Below are positions 8,156 through 15,745 of a stretch of DNA of 20,511 nucleotides, in pieces. This DNA is from Novosphingobium sp. UBA1948 (GTDB taxonomy: Bacteria > Pseudomonadota > Alphaproteobacteria > Sphingomonadales > Sphingomonadaceae). Under the pieces are notes generated by a model. It saw only the letters and a program-made list of their open reading frames with translations, ran no database searches and had not been told where the DNA came from. Every line of letters begins with the position of its first letter. Position 1 is the first letter of the stretch. The translations under genes and the position numbers were made by a program. Location: positions 1,682 through 22,192 of the forward strand of contig DDES01000207.1 of NCBI GenBank assembly GCA_002336765.1, in the 5' to 3' direction.

Positions 8156-10573
8156 TCAGAACTTGTAGACGATCGAACCCTGCACGCTGCGCGGCTTTTC
8201 CGGCAGCACGATGGTCGAGCCAAACAGTTCGGTGAAGTTGGCGCGGAAGTAGGACGCGTCGGTGGCGTTCTTGACCACCACGCGGAACAGCCACGGGCCC
8301 TTCTCATACGAAGCCGACAGATCGACCAGCGTGTAACCCGGCAAACGCACCGACTGCGACTGGCCCGAGAACACCGACTGCACCTTGCTCGCGCTGGCGG
8401 CAAAGGCGAGGCCGTTGTCGAACTTGTAGGTCGCGGTGGCCGAGAACAGGTTCTCGGGGATACCGGCGCGGCGCGAGGCTTCCTTGTTGGAGATCGCCAG
8501 CAGGCCCATCGTCTGGCCGCCATAGATCAGCGCAGGGTTCACTCCGGGCATATCGGCCGCACCGAAGAAGCTGAACAGCGTCCCCGTCTTCCACGCGGTC
8601 AGGTTGTAGACCTTGGTGTTGGTGTAGTTGGCGCCCAGCAGCAGGTGCTTGTTGACCGACCAGCGGCCTTCGACTTCGACACCCTGCGTCTCGACCGCCT
8701 GGTTCACGGTGATCGACTGGGCGTTATAGTCGGTACGGTCCTGCTTGTAGACCGACACCGCGCCATAGAGCCTGCCGCCCAGCCAAGAGCCCTTCACGCC
8801 GCCCTCATACAGGTTCGAGGCCGAAATCCACGTGTGGCCGGAAAGGTTGCCGGCATCGAGTTCGGCGCCCTGCCCCGCGATCACCACCGATTGGCGCGAG
8901 ATCGTGCCATAGGGGATGAGGCCGAAGGGCAGTTTGTAGTTGGCGCTGGCCGACCACGACCATGCGCCCTTGGTGTCCTTGCCGGTGCCGCCCGAGGCGT
9001 TCAGGCCGGAATGCGACACGGCATGGATATTGTCGTAACGCGCGCCCAGCGTAACATCGAGGCCGAAGTTGAAATCAAGATCGACCAGACCGGCAAAGGC
9101 CAGATCGGTGTAATTGCCCTTGAAATAGGTCGACCAGCCGGTGTTCGACTGGGTCGAGAGCAGGCGGGTGGACAGCGGAGTGTAGCCCACGCTCAGATCG
9201 ACGCGATGGAAATATTCGTAGTCGAAATCGTCGCCATGCAGGAAGTCGGTGTAGCGGATCGAAGGCGAGAGCTGGACCTGGAACTTGCCAAGGCTGTTCT
9301 CGACCTTCTTGGTGGCGACAATCTTGTCCTCAATCACATAGGAATTGTGGAACTGCGAGAAGCCATAGGCATTCTCGTTGATATTGTCATAGCCGTCGTA
9401 GAACAGCTGGTTCTTGATCTCCAGCGTGTCGCTGGCATCCCAGATCAGGTCGGCATACAGCGTCTTGGCGGTGTTGTTGAGCTTGTCGTTGGGGCCGGTC
9501 AGCACATTCTTGCGCGACAGGGTGGTGGTGCCCACCGTGCCGGGCTGCAGCGCCAGTTGCGGATAGGTGCTGTTAAGGCAGGCATTGGTCATGCCGCCCA
9601 CGAAGGGCGAGTTGGTGCAGCCCGCGCCGCCAAACGATCCGAACACGCCAAGGCCGCCCACGGCGTTGATTTCGGGTCCGCTGATCTTGCCATCGCCATT
9701 GGTGTCGATCGGCTGGGCCGCGCCCGTCATATAGGTGCCATTGTCGACCAGCGCCTGCGTCAGACGGTTCCAGCCGCCGTTCTGCTGGCCCTTGTAGTCA
9801 TGGTACATGCCGCCGAATTCGAAGCGCAGGTTGCTGGTCAGATCCATCTCGATGCTGGCCTGCAGGATGGTCTGCTTGGTGCTCATGTTGCGGTAGTAGG
9901 AGCCGCTGTCCTCCACCTCGCCATAGAGGCTGAAGCCGAATTCCTTGCCCGCGATCTTGCCGGGGCCGCGGATCGAGGCGGTCAGCACATTCTTGGCCCA
10001 GCTACCGCCGGTATAGCTCACCTCGCCCTCGGGCTTGTCGAGGAACTTGCCCTTGCCCGCGCGCGCCGACTTGGGAACAAAGTTCATGTAGCCGCCGGTC
10101 TTGGACGGGCCATAGATCGGCGAGGCGGGGCCGCGCACGATGTCAATACGGTCCGAAGCGCCGATGGGCGTCGGATAGTTGCCCGGATTGTCGAGGCGAC
10201 GCACGCCGCGGAAATAGGTTTCGCCCGGGGTGCCGCGAATGTCGAGCGCGCCGCCCACACCGAAGAAGGAGTTGGTGAACACACCGGGCGATTGCGCCAC
10301 AAGGTCATAGATCTCGGTGGCGCCGAAACGCTCCATCTGCTCCTTGGAAATCGAGGCAGCCGAACGCGGGGTTTCCACCAGCGTCTTGTTGAAGCCGAAA
10401 ATCGTGCCCACGTCCTTGAGCGGCAGCGCGCCCAGCGAACCCTGCACCACGATTTCCTTCTTGTCGGCATTTTCAGCACCGGCATCGGCGGCGAAGGCAG
10501 GCGTAGCCAGCGCCGAGCAGGCCATCAATACGGCGAATGAAGTGCGGCGCATGGCCGTCGTCGGAAAAGTCAT
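8156..10573 (-). CDS. TonB-dependent outer-membrane receptor (predicted nucleoside/purine uptake)
   Basis: An 805-residue TonB-dependent receptor. A signal peptide ends around residue 29 (ATPAFA-AD). A TonB-box-like EIVVQG sits at 40-45, a plug domain covers roughly 50-165 (including LDIRGTPGETYFRGVRR and IDIVRGPASPIYG), and the remainder is a beta barrel ending in the typical aromatic residue (VYKF). The ligand is not given by the sequence; purine nucleosides are inferred from the operon. An extracellular-loop candidate holds a calcium-binding EF-hand-like loop, D290-T-N292-G-D294-G-K-I297-S-G-P-E301, followed by a cysteine pair (GCTNSPFVGGMTNAC). The start ATG shares its A with the stop codon of the upstream deaminase (TGATG), implying coupled translation. 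A second ATG at codon 8 would also leave an intact signal peptide. Confidence 0.95.
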   Translation of the reverse strand: MTFPTTAMRRTSFAVLMACSALATPAFAADAGAENADKKEIVVQGSLGALPLKDVGTIFGFNKTLVETPRSAASISKEQMERFGATEIYDLVAQSPGVFTNSFFGVGGALDIRGTPGETYFRGVRRLDNPGNYPTPIGASDRIDIVRGPASPIYGPSKTGGYMNFVPKSARAGKGKFLDKPEGEVSYTGGSWAKNVLTASIRGPGKIAGKEFGFSLYGEVEDSGSYYRNMSTKQTILQASIEMDLTSNLRFEFGGMYHDYKGQQNGGWNRLTQALVDNGTYMTGAAQPIDTNGDGKISGPEINAVGGLGVFGSFGGAGCTNSPFVGGMTNACLNSTYPQLALQPGTVGTTTLSRKNVLTGPNDKLNNTAKTLYADLIWDASDTLEIKNQLFYDGYDNINENAYGFSQFHNSYVIEDKIVATKKVENSLGKFQVQLSPSIRYTDFLHGDDFDYEYFHRVDLSVGYTPLSTRLLSTQSNTGWSTYFKGNYTDLAFAGLVDLDFNFGLDVTLGARYDNIHAVSHSGLNASGGTGKDTKGAWSWSASANYKLPFGLIPYGTISRQSVVIAGQGAELDAGNLSGHTWISASNLYEGGVKGSWLGGRLYGAVSVYKQDRTDYNAQSITVNQAVETQGVEVEGRWSVNKHLLLGANYTNTKVYNLTAWKTGTLFSFFGAADMPGVNPALIYGGQTMGLLAISNKEASRRAGIPENLFSATATYKFDNGLAFAASASKVQSVFSGQSQSVRLPGYTLVDLSASYEKGPWLFRVVVKNATDASYFRANFTELFGSTIVLPEKPRSVQGSIVYKF

Positions 10574-12228
10574 CAGTGAGCCCCCATGAGTGTGGCAGGG
10601 CGCGGCGCGCCTGCTGCCGGTTGAACTGTTTCCTCGGTCCCCGTCCCTGTTTGCCTGTGCGGCTTATGGTCTGCTGATAAGCGGTTTGACGCATTGGACA
10701 TCGATTGCGTCCGCGCCGTGGCTATCGTGTCACGCTCGAAAGCGGCAAGCCGTGTTTCCAGATCAAGCTGGGCCGCCGCCTTCTCGCTGGTACTGGCCAG
10801 CGCGCGGCACGGCGCGGATGCCAGCGTGGCGCAAGCCTTGCCCGCCACGCCCACCCTGCCATCGGCCCAGATGCTGGCACCGGACAGGAAGGACAGCTCC
10901 AGACTGGTGCGCGCGGCCTGTTTGAGATCGCGATAGGTGAAATGCTGCTCGCGCGCGGCGCGGACATATTCGGCGGTCATGTCGATGCGCAACACACCCT
11001 GATCGTCGGTGGAAAGCACGATGGGCACGCCGCGCGACCGATAGAGATTGACCGGATGCGCCGCGCCTTTCACGCCAAGGATCACATCGTTGGAGGTGAG
11101 GTTGATCTCCACCGCGATGCGCCGCCGCGCCATGGTCCGCAAGGTGGCCTCGGCATCCTCCTCATAGGCGATGTCCACACCATGCCCGATGCGCTGCGCG
11201 CCCGCCGCCACCGCCTTGGCGATATGGTCCTTCAGATCGCGCGGCGGCACCGCGCCGAAGGCCAGCTCGCCCGCATGCAGGCTGCGCCGCACCTGCGGAT
11301 AGCGCGTGGCCAGAAAGCGGATCATGGCCATATGCAGATCATAATCGGCCAGCGCTACCGGCGCATCCTCGGGCATCACGATGTTGACACCCGCCCAGCG
11401 CGGATCCTTGGCCGCCGCCGCGAAACCCAGCATCAGCGAGCGGAACACCATGCGCGGGGGCAGCGCGCGCAAGGCCTGAAACAGGTAATGCACGCGGATG
11501 GTGCAGGCGGGCACCGGCGCGCTGTCACAGGCCAGCGCCCTAGCGGCCTCGGCCTCGTCGCGCGAGAGTTGCGCGGAGCCTTGCACCACCATCGCTTCCA
11601 CGCCCGCGATCTCGGCCGCGAAAGTGGCGGGAATATCCGCCTCCACCATCGGTGCCTCGCCCGCCTGCAAGGCATAGAGCGAGAGCACGTCGGTGTTGTG
11701 GTCGATCTCCAGATAGGTCAGTCGGTCGAACGCGGCTTGCTGGCGCAAAGCGGCCAGCATGTCGCCCGCATGACGCCCTGCCACAGCGCCGAAACGCCCG
11801 AAGGTACGGAAGAATTGCGTGTGGCCCGAAACGTCGTTGCGCCCGATCCCCATCTGCCAGCCGCGCGTGGAAAGCGCATCGATCAGGCGGTCGCTCTCGC
11901 CGGTATCATCCCCCGCTCCTTGCTCCAGCGAGCGGCCCTTGGCGCAGCCCGCAGCAGGCGGCGGGGCCAGACTGACGCCATCCTCGCCCAGACAATAGCC
12001 GTCGGCCCGCGCCCAAGCGATATAGTCCTCGGCCCAGATCGCGCCCGACAGGTGGTTATGCAGATCGCCGCCCTTGGGCATGGCGCGCAGGAACAGCCGC
12101 GCCTCCAGCGGATCGCGGACCGCATGGGCAAACAGCGCCTCGACCTGTGCCTCGGGCACGGGCGCGGCCCCCGCCACATCCGGCGCGGCAACGGACAACA
12201 GGGCCAGCAAACATGCGGCGCGCCTCAT
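10573..12228 (-). CDS. Secreted adenosine deaminase (ADA/ADGF-like)
   Basis: A 551-residue adenosine deaminase-family protein predicted to convert adenosine to inosine in the periplasm. The N-terminus is a Sec signal peptide (about 1-21), unlike cytosolic Add. Metal and catalytic motifs are intact: H57 and H59 in KGGDLHNHLSGA, H318 and E321 in HAGE, H349 in RIGHG, and D408-D409 in STDD. The KGGDLHNH form and secretion recall the extracellular ADGF/ADA2 branch. Several cysteines (C79, C95, C234, C242, C466, C474) suit an oxidising compartment. The last 45 or so codons are unusual for this DNA: rare TTA, TCA, ACA, GCA, AGG and GGG codons cluster there and the sequence has no recognisable fold, so the gene may have extended into a former spacer. 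It overlaps the upstream NUP stop by 4 bases (ATGA) and the receptor start by 1 base. Confidence 0.9.
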   Translation of the reverse strand: MRRAACLLALLSVAAPDVAGAAPVPEAQVEALFAHAVRDPLEARLFLRAMPKGGDLHNHLSGAIWAEDYIAWARADGYCLGEDGVSLAPPPAAGCAKGRSLEQGAGDDTGESDRLIDALSTRGWQMGIGRNDVSGHTQFFRTFGRFGAVAGRHAGDMLAALRQQAAFDRLTYLEIDHNTDVLSLYALQAGEAPMVEADIPATFAAEIAGVEAMVVQGSAQLSRDEAEAARALACDSAPVPACTIRVHYLFQALRALPPRMVFRSLMLGFAAAAKDPRWAGVNIVMPEDAPVALADYDLHMAMIRFLATRYPQVRRSLHAGELAFGAVPPRDLKDHIAKAVAAGAQRIGHGVDIAYEEDAEATLRTMARRRIAVEINLTSNDVILGVKGAAHPVNLYRSRGVPIVLSTDDQGVLRIDMTAEYVRAAREQHFTYRDLKQAARTSLELSFLSGASIWADGRVGVAGKACATLASAPCRALASTSEKAAAQLDLETRLAAFERDTIATARTQSMSNASNRLSADHKPHRQTGTGTEETVQPAAGAPRPATLMGAH

Positions 12229-13367
12229 TGTGGCAGATGGTCGCGATAACGGGCCCAGCCGCGCAGGATCGTGTGCAACACCGGCGCCCCCACGCGGTAA
12301 TTGGCCTCATAGGCAGCGATCTGGCCCGGCCCTTCATCGCCCACGCTGTCCACCGCGCTCACCCCCGGCGGCGGCATCGAGGGGTTCGATCCGGTGCGCA
12401 GCACCAGCACACGGTTCCAGTCCACCAGCCCCGCTTTGGCCGCAGTCACCATCGTGCCCGCCATCAACTGGCTTTCCATATTGGTCATCACAAAGCGCCC
12501 CTGCACGCCGTCGCTCCCACGGGTCCACAGCTTGACCCAGTCACGTGCCCATTGCGTGCGCGAAGGCCCATGCCAATAGCGCAAAGTGCCCAAGGTCTCG
12601 CCCAGCATCACCTGCGGCGGGCGCTGCGCCTCGGGATAGCCGACCCATGCGGCGCGTGCCTTGGCCAGCGCGGGCGTATCGGGGATGGCGATGTCCTTCG
12701 TTTGCGCAAAGGCCCAGTTGACCAGCGCGGGGTTGAGCCGCACCGACACCGCCAGCGCCCCGGCATCGGTCATGCCGGCAAAGCTGTCGGGATTGTCGGG
12801 CAACTGGTTGGGCTTTTTCGCGCCAATGGCGAACAGGCCATAAGGCCAGTCCTTGGGCACCTCGCGGTCGTCAAACTCGCGCAAAGTATCGGCCTGCACC
12901 ACCCAGCGCGCCCATGCCGCACTGCCCACCGATCCCGCCTGCGGGTCAATGCCGGAAATGCCGGTGAACAGCCAGTAGGTGTGGCTGAAATCGAAGCGCG
13001 GATCGAGCAGGAGGGCCATCAACTGTTCCGACGGCGTGCCCATCAGCGTGCCCGTGCTGCCCCAGACCACGCCATACAGGCCGTCCTTGTTGCGCAGCAA
13101 GGGGTGGAGCAGTCCCTTGACCGCAATCCCCTCGTCGAGATGTTCGCGTTCGGCCCAGAACTGGAATTCGCCCGGCGCGTCTCCCTTGTCCTTGCCCGGC
13201 TCGAAATTGGCAACAACGATGGCTTTGACGGCGATCCGGCTCTGTTTGGCCAGTGCTGGCACAGGTGGTTCCTTGGCGCCCAGCATCGCGGGTGCCACCA
13301 GAGCGCAAGCGGCCAAGGCGCAAGCGAGCCGCGCGCCACCCATCCATCGAACCAGCCCGAACCCCAC
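12225..13367 (-). CDS. Secreted purine nucleoside 'permease' (NUP) family protein, copy 2
   Basis: A 380-residue paralogue of the NUP protein at 6949-8094 and the first gene of the operon. Shared blocks are GDAPGEFQFW (62-71), GISGIDP (136-142), AGSVGSAAWAR (144-154), M297-E298 and LRTGSN (323-328). The start used is GTG at 13367, preceded by GGGGG about 7 bases upstream; an ATG at codon 9 (13343) is an alternative. The N-terminus is a signal peptide ending near AMLGA (residue 31). LAAC at 18-21 also fits a lipobox, so a lipoprotein anchor is possible. As with copy 1, there are no transmembrane helices after the signal, so periplasmic binding or cleavage of nucleosides is more likely than transport through the membrane. 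The two copies are clearly diverged, suggesting different substrates. Confidence 0.87.
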   Translation of the reverse strand: MGFGLVRWMGGARLACALAACALVAPAMLGAKEPPVPALAKQSRIAVKAIVVANFEPGKDKGDAPGEFQFWAEREHLDEGIAVKGLLHPLLRNKDGLYGVVWGSTGTLMGTPSEQLMALLLDPRFDFSHTYWLFTGISGIDPQAGSVGSAAWARWVVQADTLREFDDREVPKDWPYGLFAIGAKKPNQLPDNPDSFAGMTDAGALAVSVRLNPALVNWAFAQTKDIAIPDTPALAKARAAWVGYPEAQRPPQVMLGETLGTLRYWHGPSRTQWARDWVKLWTRGSDGVQGRFVMTNMESQLMAGTMVTAAKAGLVDWNRVLVLRTGSNPSMPPPGVSAVDSVGDEGPGQIAAYEANYRVGAPVLHTILRGWARYRDHLPQ

Positions 13368-13397
13368 CTGATGCCCCCGATCTTTTGTGCGTCTGCG

Positions 13398-13436
13398 AAA
13401 TTAGGGCTTGACCTTGCGCGATCAAACGCAATGAAT
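13398..13436. promoter_or_regulatory. Candidate divergent promoter region and LysR operator
   Basis: The 121-base gap between NUP copy 2 and lysR holds the inverted repeat TTGCG-N8-CGCAA (13414-13431). On the plus strand it fills the spacer between a possible -35 TTGACC (13408-13413) and a weak -10 ATGAAT (13431-13436) for lysR. On the minus strand a possible -35 TTGATC (13425-13420), 16-base spacer and -10 TAATTT (13403-13398) would drive the operon. The repeat is visible; the promoter hexamers are approximate matches, and binding by the adjacent regulator is inference from the usual divergent LysR arrangement. Confidence 0.4.
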
Positions 13437-13488
13437 CTCACGCAGCGTTGCAAAAAAGCGCGCACCCTGCGAAGGATAGCCTGACACC

Positions 13489-14403
13489 ATGCCCGCCTTT
13501 TCCCGTTTCCTGCGCTATTTCATGGTGGTCGGCCGCACCGGCTCGATCCGCAAGGCCGCCGATGAACTCAATGTCTCGGCATCGGCCATCGACCGCCAGA
13601 TCCTGAATGCCGAGGCCGAGATCGGCATGCCGCTGTTCGAACGCCTGCCCACCGGCCTCAGGCTGACGGCGGCGGGCGAGATTTTCATGGCGGCGGGGGG
13701 CAAATGGCAAAAGGCGCTGGGCGATGTGCAGCGTCAGGTCGAGGATTTGCGGGGGTTGAAGCGCGGCCATGTCAACATCGCCGTGATCGACGCGCTGACC
13801 AAGGGCGCGATCCCTGTCGCACTGGCCGCGCTGCACCGGCGCTATCCGGGCATCACCGTGGGGGTGCGGGTGCTGGATAGCGACGCGGTGCGCAATGCCG
13901 TGGCCGAAGGGATCGTCGATTTCGGCCTCTGCTTCGAGCCGCAAACCATCCGCGACATCACCGTCCACGCCTTTGCCGAGGTGCATCTGGGCTTTGTCAC
14001 GCCACAGGGCCATCCGCTGGGCGCGTTGCCCTCGGCCCGCTTTTCCGCCGCCGCCGACCTGCCGATGATCCTGCCCGCGCCGCCGCTGGCCGTCGAGCAT
14101 CAGGTGCGCGTGTTGCAGGGCGCGGCGCAGGTGCCGCTCGACCGCGTGGCCAGTTCCGACAATATCGGCATGATCGTGTCACTGGTGCGCGAGGGACTGG
14201 GCGTAGGCGTGCTCACCTCGCTCGATGTGGCGACCGAGGTGGCCGAGGGCAGCCTGAGCTTCACCCCGATCACCGATCCCATCATCAAGCCGATGACCAT
14301 CGCCCTGTGCACCGCCGCCGCGCGCACGCCTTCCTATGCTGCCGATATCGTGCTGGGCGAAATCCAGCAGAGCTTTACCGCGCTGGGCTACGCCAAAGAT
14401 TGA
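13489..14403 (+). CDS. LysR-type transcriptional regulator
   Basis: A 304-residue LysR-family regulator. The N-terminal winged helix-turn-helix spans about residues 5-64 (GSIRKAADELNVSASAIDRQ, then PLFER and TAAGE), followed by a linker helix. A periplasmic-binding-protein-like effector domain begins near residue 95 (GHVNIAVIDAL). It is transcribed away from the purine operon, and the regulators of this family usually control the divergent neighbour and themselves, so it is the likely sensor of a purine or nucleoside ligand. That role is inferred from position only. AAGGA lies 12 bases before the ATG. It is convergent with the HD-GYP gene, with 76 bases between them. Confidence 0.93.
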   Translation: MPAFSRFLRYFMVVGRTGSIRKAADELNVSASAIDRQILNAEAEIGMPLFERLPTGLRLTAAGEIFMAAGGKWQKALGDVQRQVEDLRGLKRGHVNIAVIDALTKGAIPVALAALHRRYPGITVGVRVLDSDAVRNAVAEGIVDFGLCFEPQTIRDITVHAFAEVHLGFVTPQGHPLGALPSARFSAAADLPMILPAPPLAVEHQVRVLQGAAQVPLDRVASSDNIGMIVSLVREGLGVGVLTSLDVATEVAEGSLSFTPITDPIIKPMTIALCTAAARTPSYAADIVLGEIQQSFTALGYAKD

Positions 14404-14452
14404 TAAGCCCGGCTTGTTGATCGTTGGTATAGCCCGTGTGGCGCTTGAACAT

Positions 14453-14479
14453 GATCAAGGCTTGATCAGAGCCTTGATC
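14453..14479. terminator. Perfect hairpin between convergent lysR and HD-GYP genes
   Basis: GATCAAGGCT (14453-14462) and AGCCTTGATC (14470-14479) form a perfect 10-bp stem around a 7-base loop TGATCAG. It ends directly beside the HD-GYP stop codon. Neither strand has a strong T-run after it, so intrinsic termination would be weak. Position between two convergent genes makes a bidirectional transcript end the simplest reading. Confidence 0.45.
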
Positions 14480-15745
14480 TTACGCCGCCGAATAGGCCGC
14501 CGCGAGCAGTTTGGGACGCAACCCCGCCAGATCCAGCCCTTCGATGCTGGAAGGATCGGCAAGGCCGACGATCTTGTCGCCCCCTTCGCCCGGCGCGATG
14601 TCTTCCTGCATCACCTGCTGGTGCAATTTGGCCGAATAGAACACGCGCAGGCGCGGCGCGCTGGCATCGTCACCCTGATCGACCACCATCGCCAGCTTGC
14701 CCGATTCCAGCTCCACCACAGAGCCGATCGGGTATAGGCCCATCGCCGCGATAAAGGCGTTGAGCACCGCTGGATCATAGGCGCCCTCGTCGGCCAGCAT
14801 GGTCTGGAGCGCGGTGCCCGGATCCATCCCGCCCACGCCGTCGATATCATTGGCCAGATCGTCATAGGTGTCACACACCGAGGCCATACGGCCCAGCAAA
14901 CTGATACCCTGGCCCGCCGTGCCCGCCGGATAGCCCTTGCCATCCATGCGCTCGTGATGTTCGAGCGCGGCGCGCGCCACATCGTCACCGAACTTGCTGC
15001 CCAGAATGAAATCATGGCCCAGCCAGACATGGTCACGCCATACGTGCTGCGGGATCTTGCGCGGATTGCCGGCGTAATCGGCCATATCCACCGGCAGCAG
15101 GCTGATCCCCGCATCGAGCAGCAACCCCGCCAGACCGGCGCGATGCTGTTCCTCGGGCGTCAAGCCCAATTGGCGGCCCAGCGTAATCATCAGCGCGCTG
15201 GTGGCCAGCGCGTGGCGGAAGATATACTCGCTGTCGCGCTTGCAGCGCATCAGCCCGTTGAAGGCATGCGGGTTGCGCTGCACCGAGGCGAAGATGTCCT
15301 CGATCACTGGCGTTACCACTTCGGGCTCGACCACATTGCCCAGGCGCATCGCAAAGAACACTTTGGAGACGACCTTTACGCCGCGATCGGCCACCTGGGT
15401 CGCGCGGCCGAATTCCTTCGACACGCTACGCACGGCCAAAGTCGTGCGGCGACGGCCTGCGACAGGAGCCGCAGGATCGGGCGCCTGCTCGGCAGAATGG
15501 ACGGGCGCTTCAGGCGCGGCAATGATGTTGCCATCCTCGTCGGCCAGTTCGGCATCGGGCAGATCGCAACCCTTGTCGGTGTCGATAATCACGCCCGGAA
15601 TGTCGGCATGGCGCAGCTTGTGCAGCTGGGCGCGATCCGTCAGCAGAAATTTGGCGCGCCAGAAGGGGTGGCTCATCCAGTTCCCTTCGAGCTTGTGGAT
15701 ATACATGCCGATGGTGGCATCGGCGGGGTCGATCCGCTTGAGCAT
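14480..15745 (-). CDS. HD-GYP domain protein with N-terminal DUF3391-like domain and degenerate HD motif
   Basis: A 421-residue protein with two parts. The N-terminal part (about 1-130, starting MLKRIDPADATIGMYIHKLEG) matches the domain often fused to HD-GYP. The HD-GYP region spans about 150-330. HD-GYP proteins normally hydrolyse cyclic di-GMP. Here the GYP half is intact (HHERMDGKGYP, H263-H264 and G271-Y272-P273), but the namesake HD pair is L210-D211 in the context LLLDAGISLLP, where HDIGK would be usual. The metal-binding histidine and the following lysine are therefore missing, so the protein may bind rather than cleave the nucleotide. No Shine-Dalgarno precedes the ATG; the bases before it are CCTCCTG. 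Its ATG overlaps the stop of a 12-codon upstream reading frame. The family is confident; catalytic activity is doubtful. Confidence 0.88.
   Translation of the reverse strand: MLKRIDPADATIGMYIHKLEGNWMSHPFWRAKFLLTDRAQLHKLRHADIPGVIIDTDKGCDLPDAELADEDGNIIAAPEAPVHSAEQAPDPAAPVAGRRRTTLAVRSVSKEFGRATQVADRGVKVVSKVFFAMRLGNVVEPEVVTPVIEDIFASVQRNPHAFNGLMRCKRDSEYIFRHALATSALMITLGRQLGLTPEEQHRAGLAGLLLDAGISLLPVDMADYAGNPRKIPQHVWRDHVWLGHDFILGSKFGDDVARAALEHHERMDGKGYPAGTAGQGISLLGRMASVCDTYDDLANDIDGVGGMDPGTALQTMLADEGAYDPAVLNAFIAAMGLYPIGSVVELESGKLAMVVDQGDDASAPRLRVFYSAKLHQQVMQEDIAPGEGGDKIVGLADPSSIEGLDLAGLRPKLLAAAYSAA

Noticed and set aside
7829..10540. A 903-codon open frame on the plus strand opposite the receptor
   Set aside because: It is antisense to the well-supported receptor and NUP genes, shows no domain, and has the His/Arg/Gly-rich composition typical of mirror frames in GC-rich DNA.
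10705..12249. A 514-codon plus-strand open frame opposite the adenosine deaminase
   Set aside because: No recognisable motif, and the minus-strand gene carries an intact zinc site.
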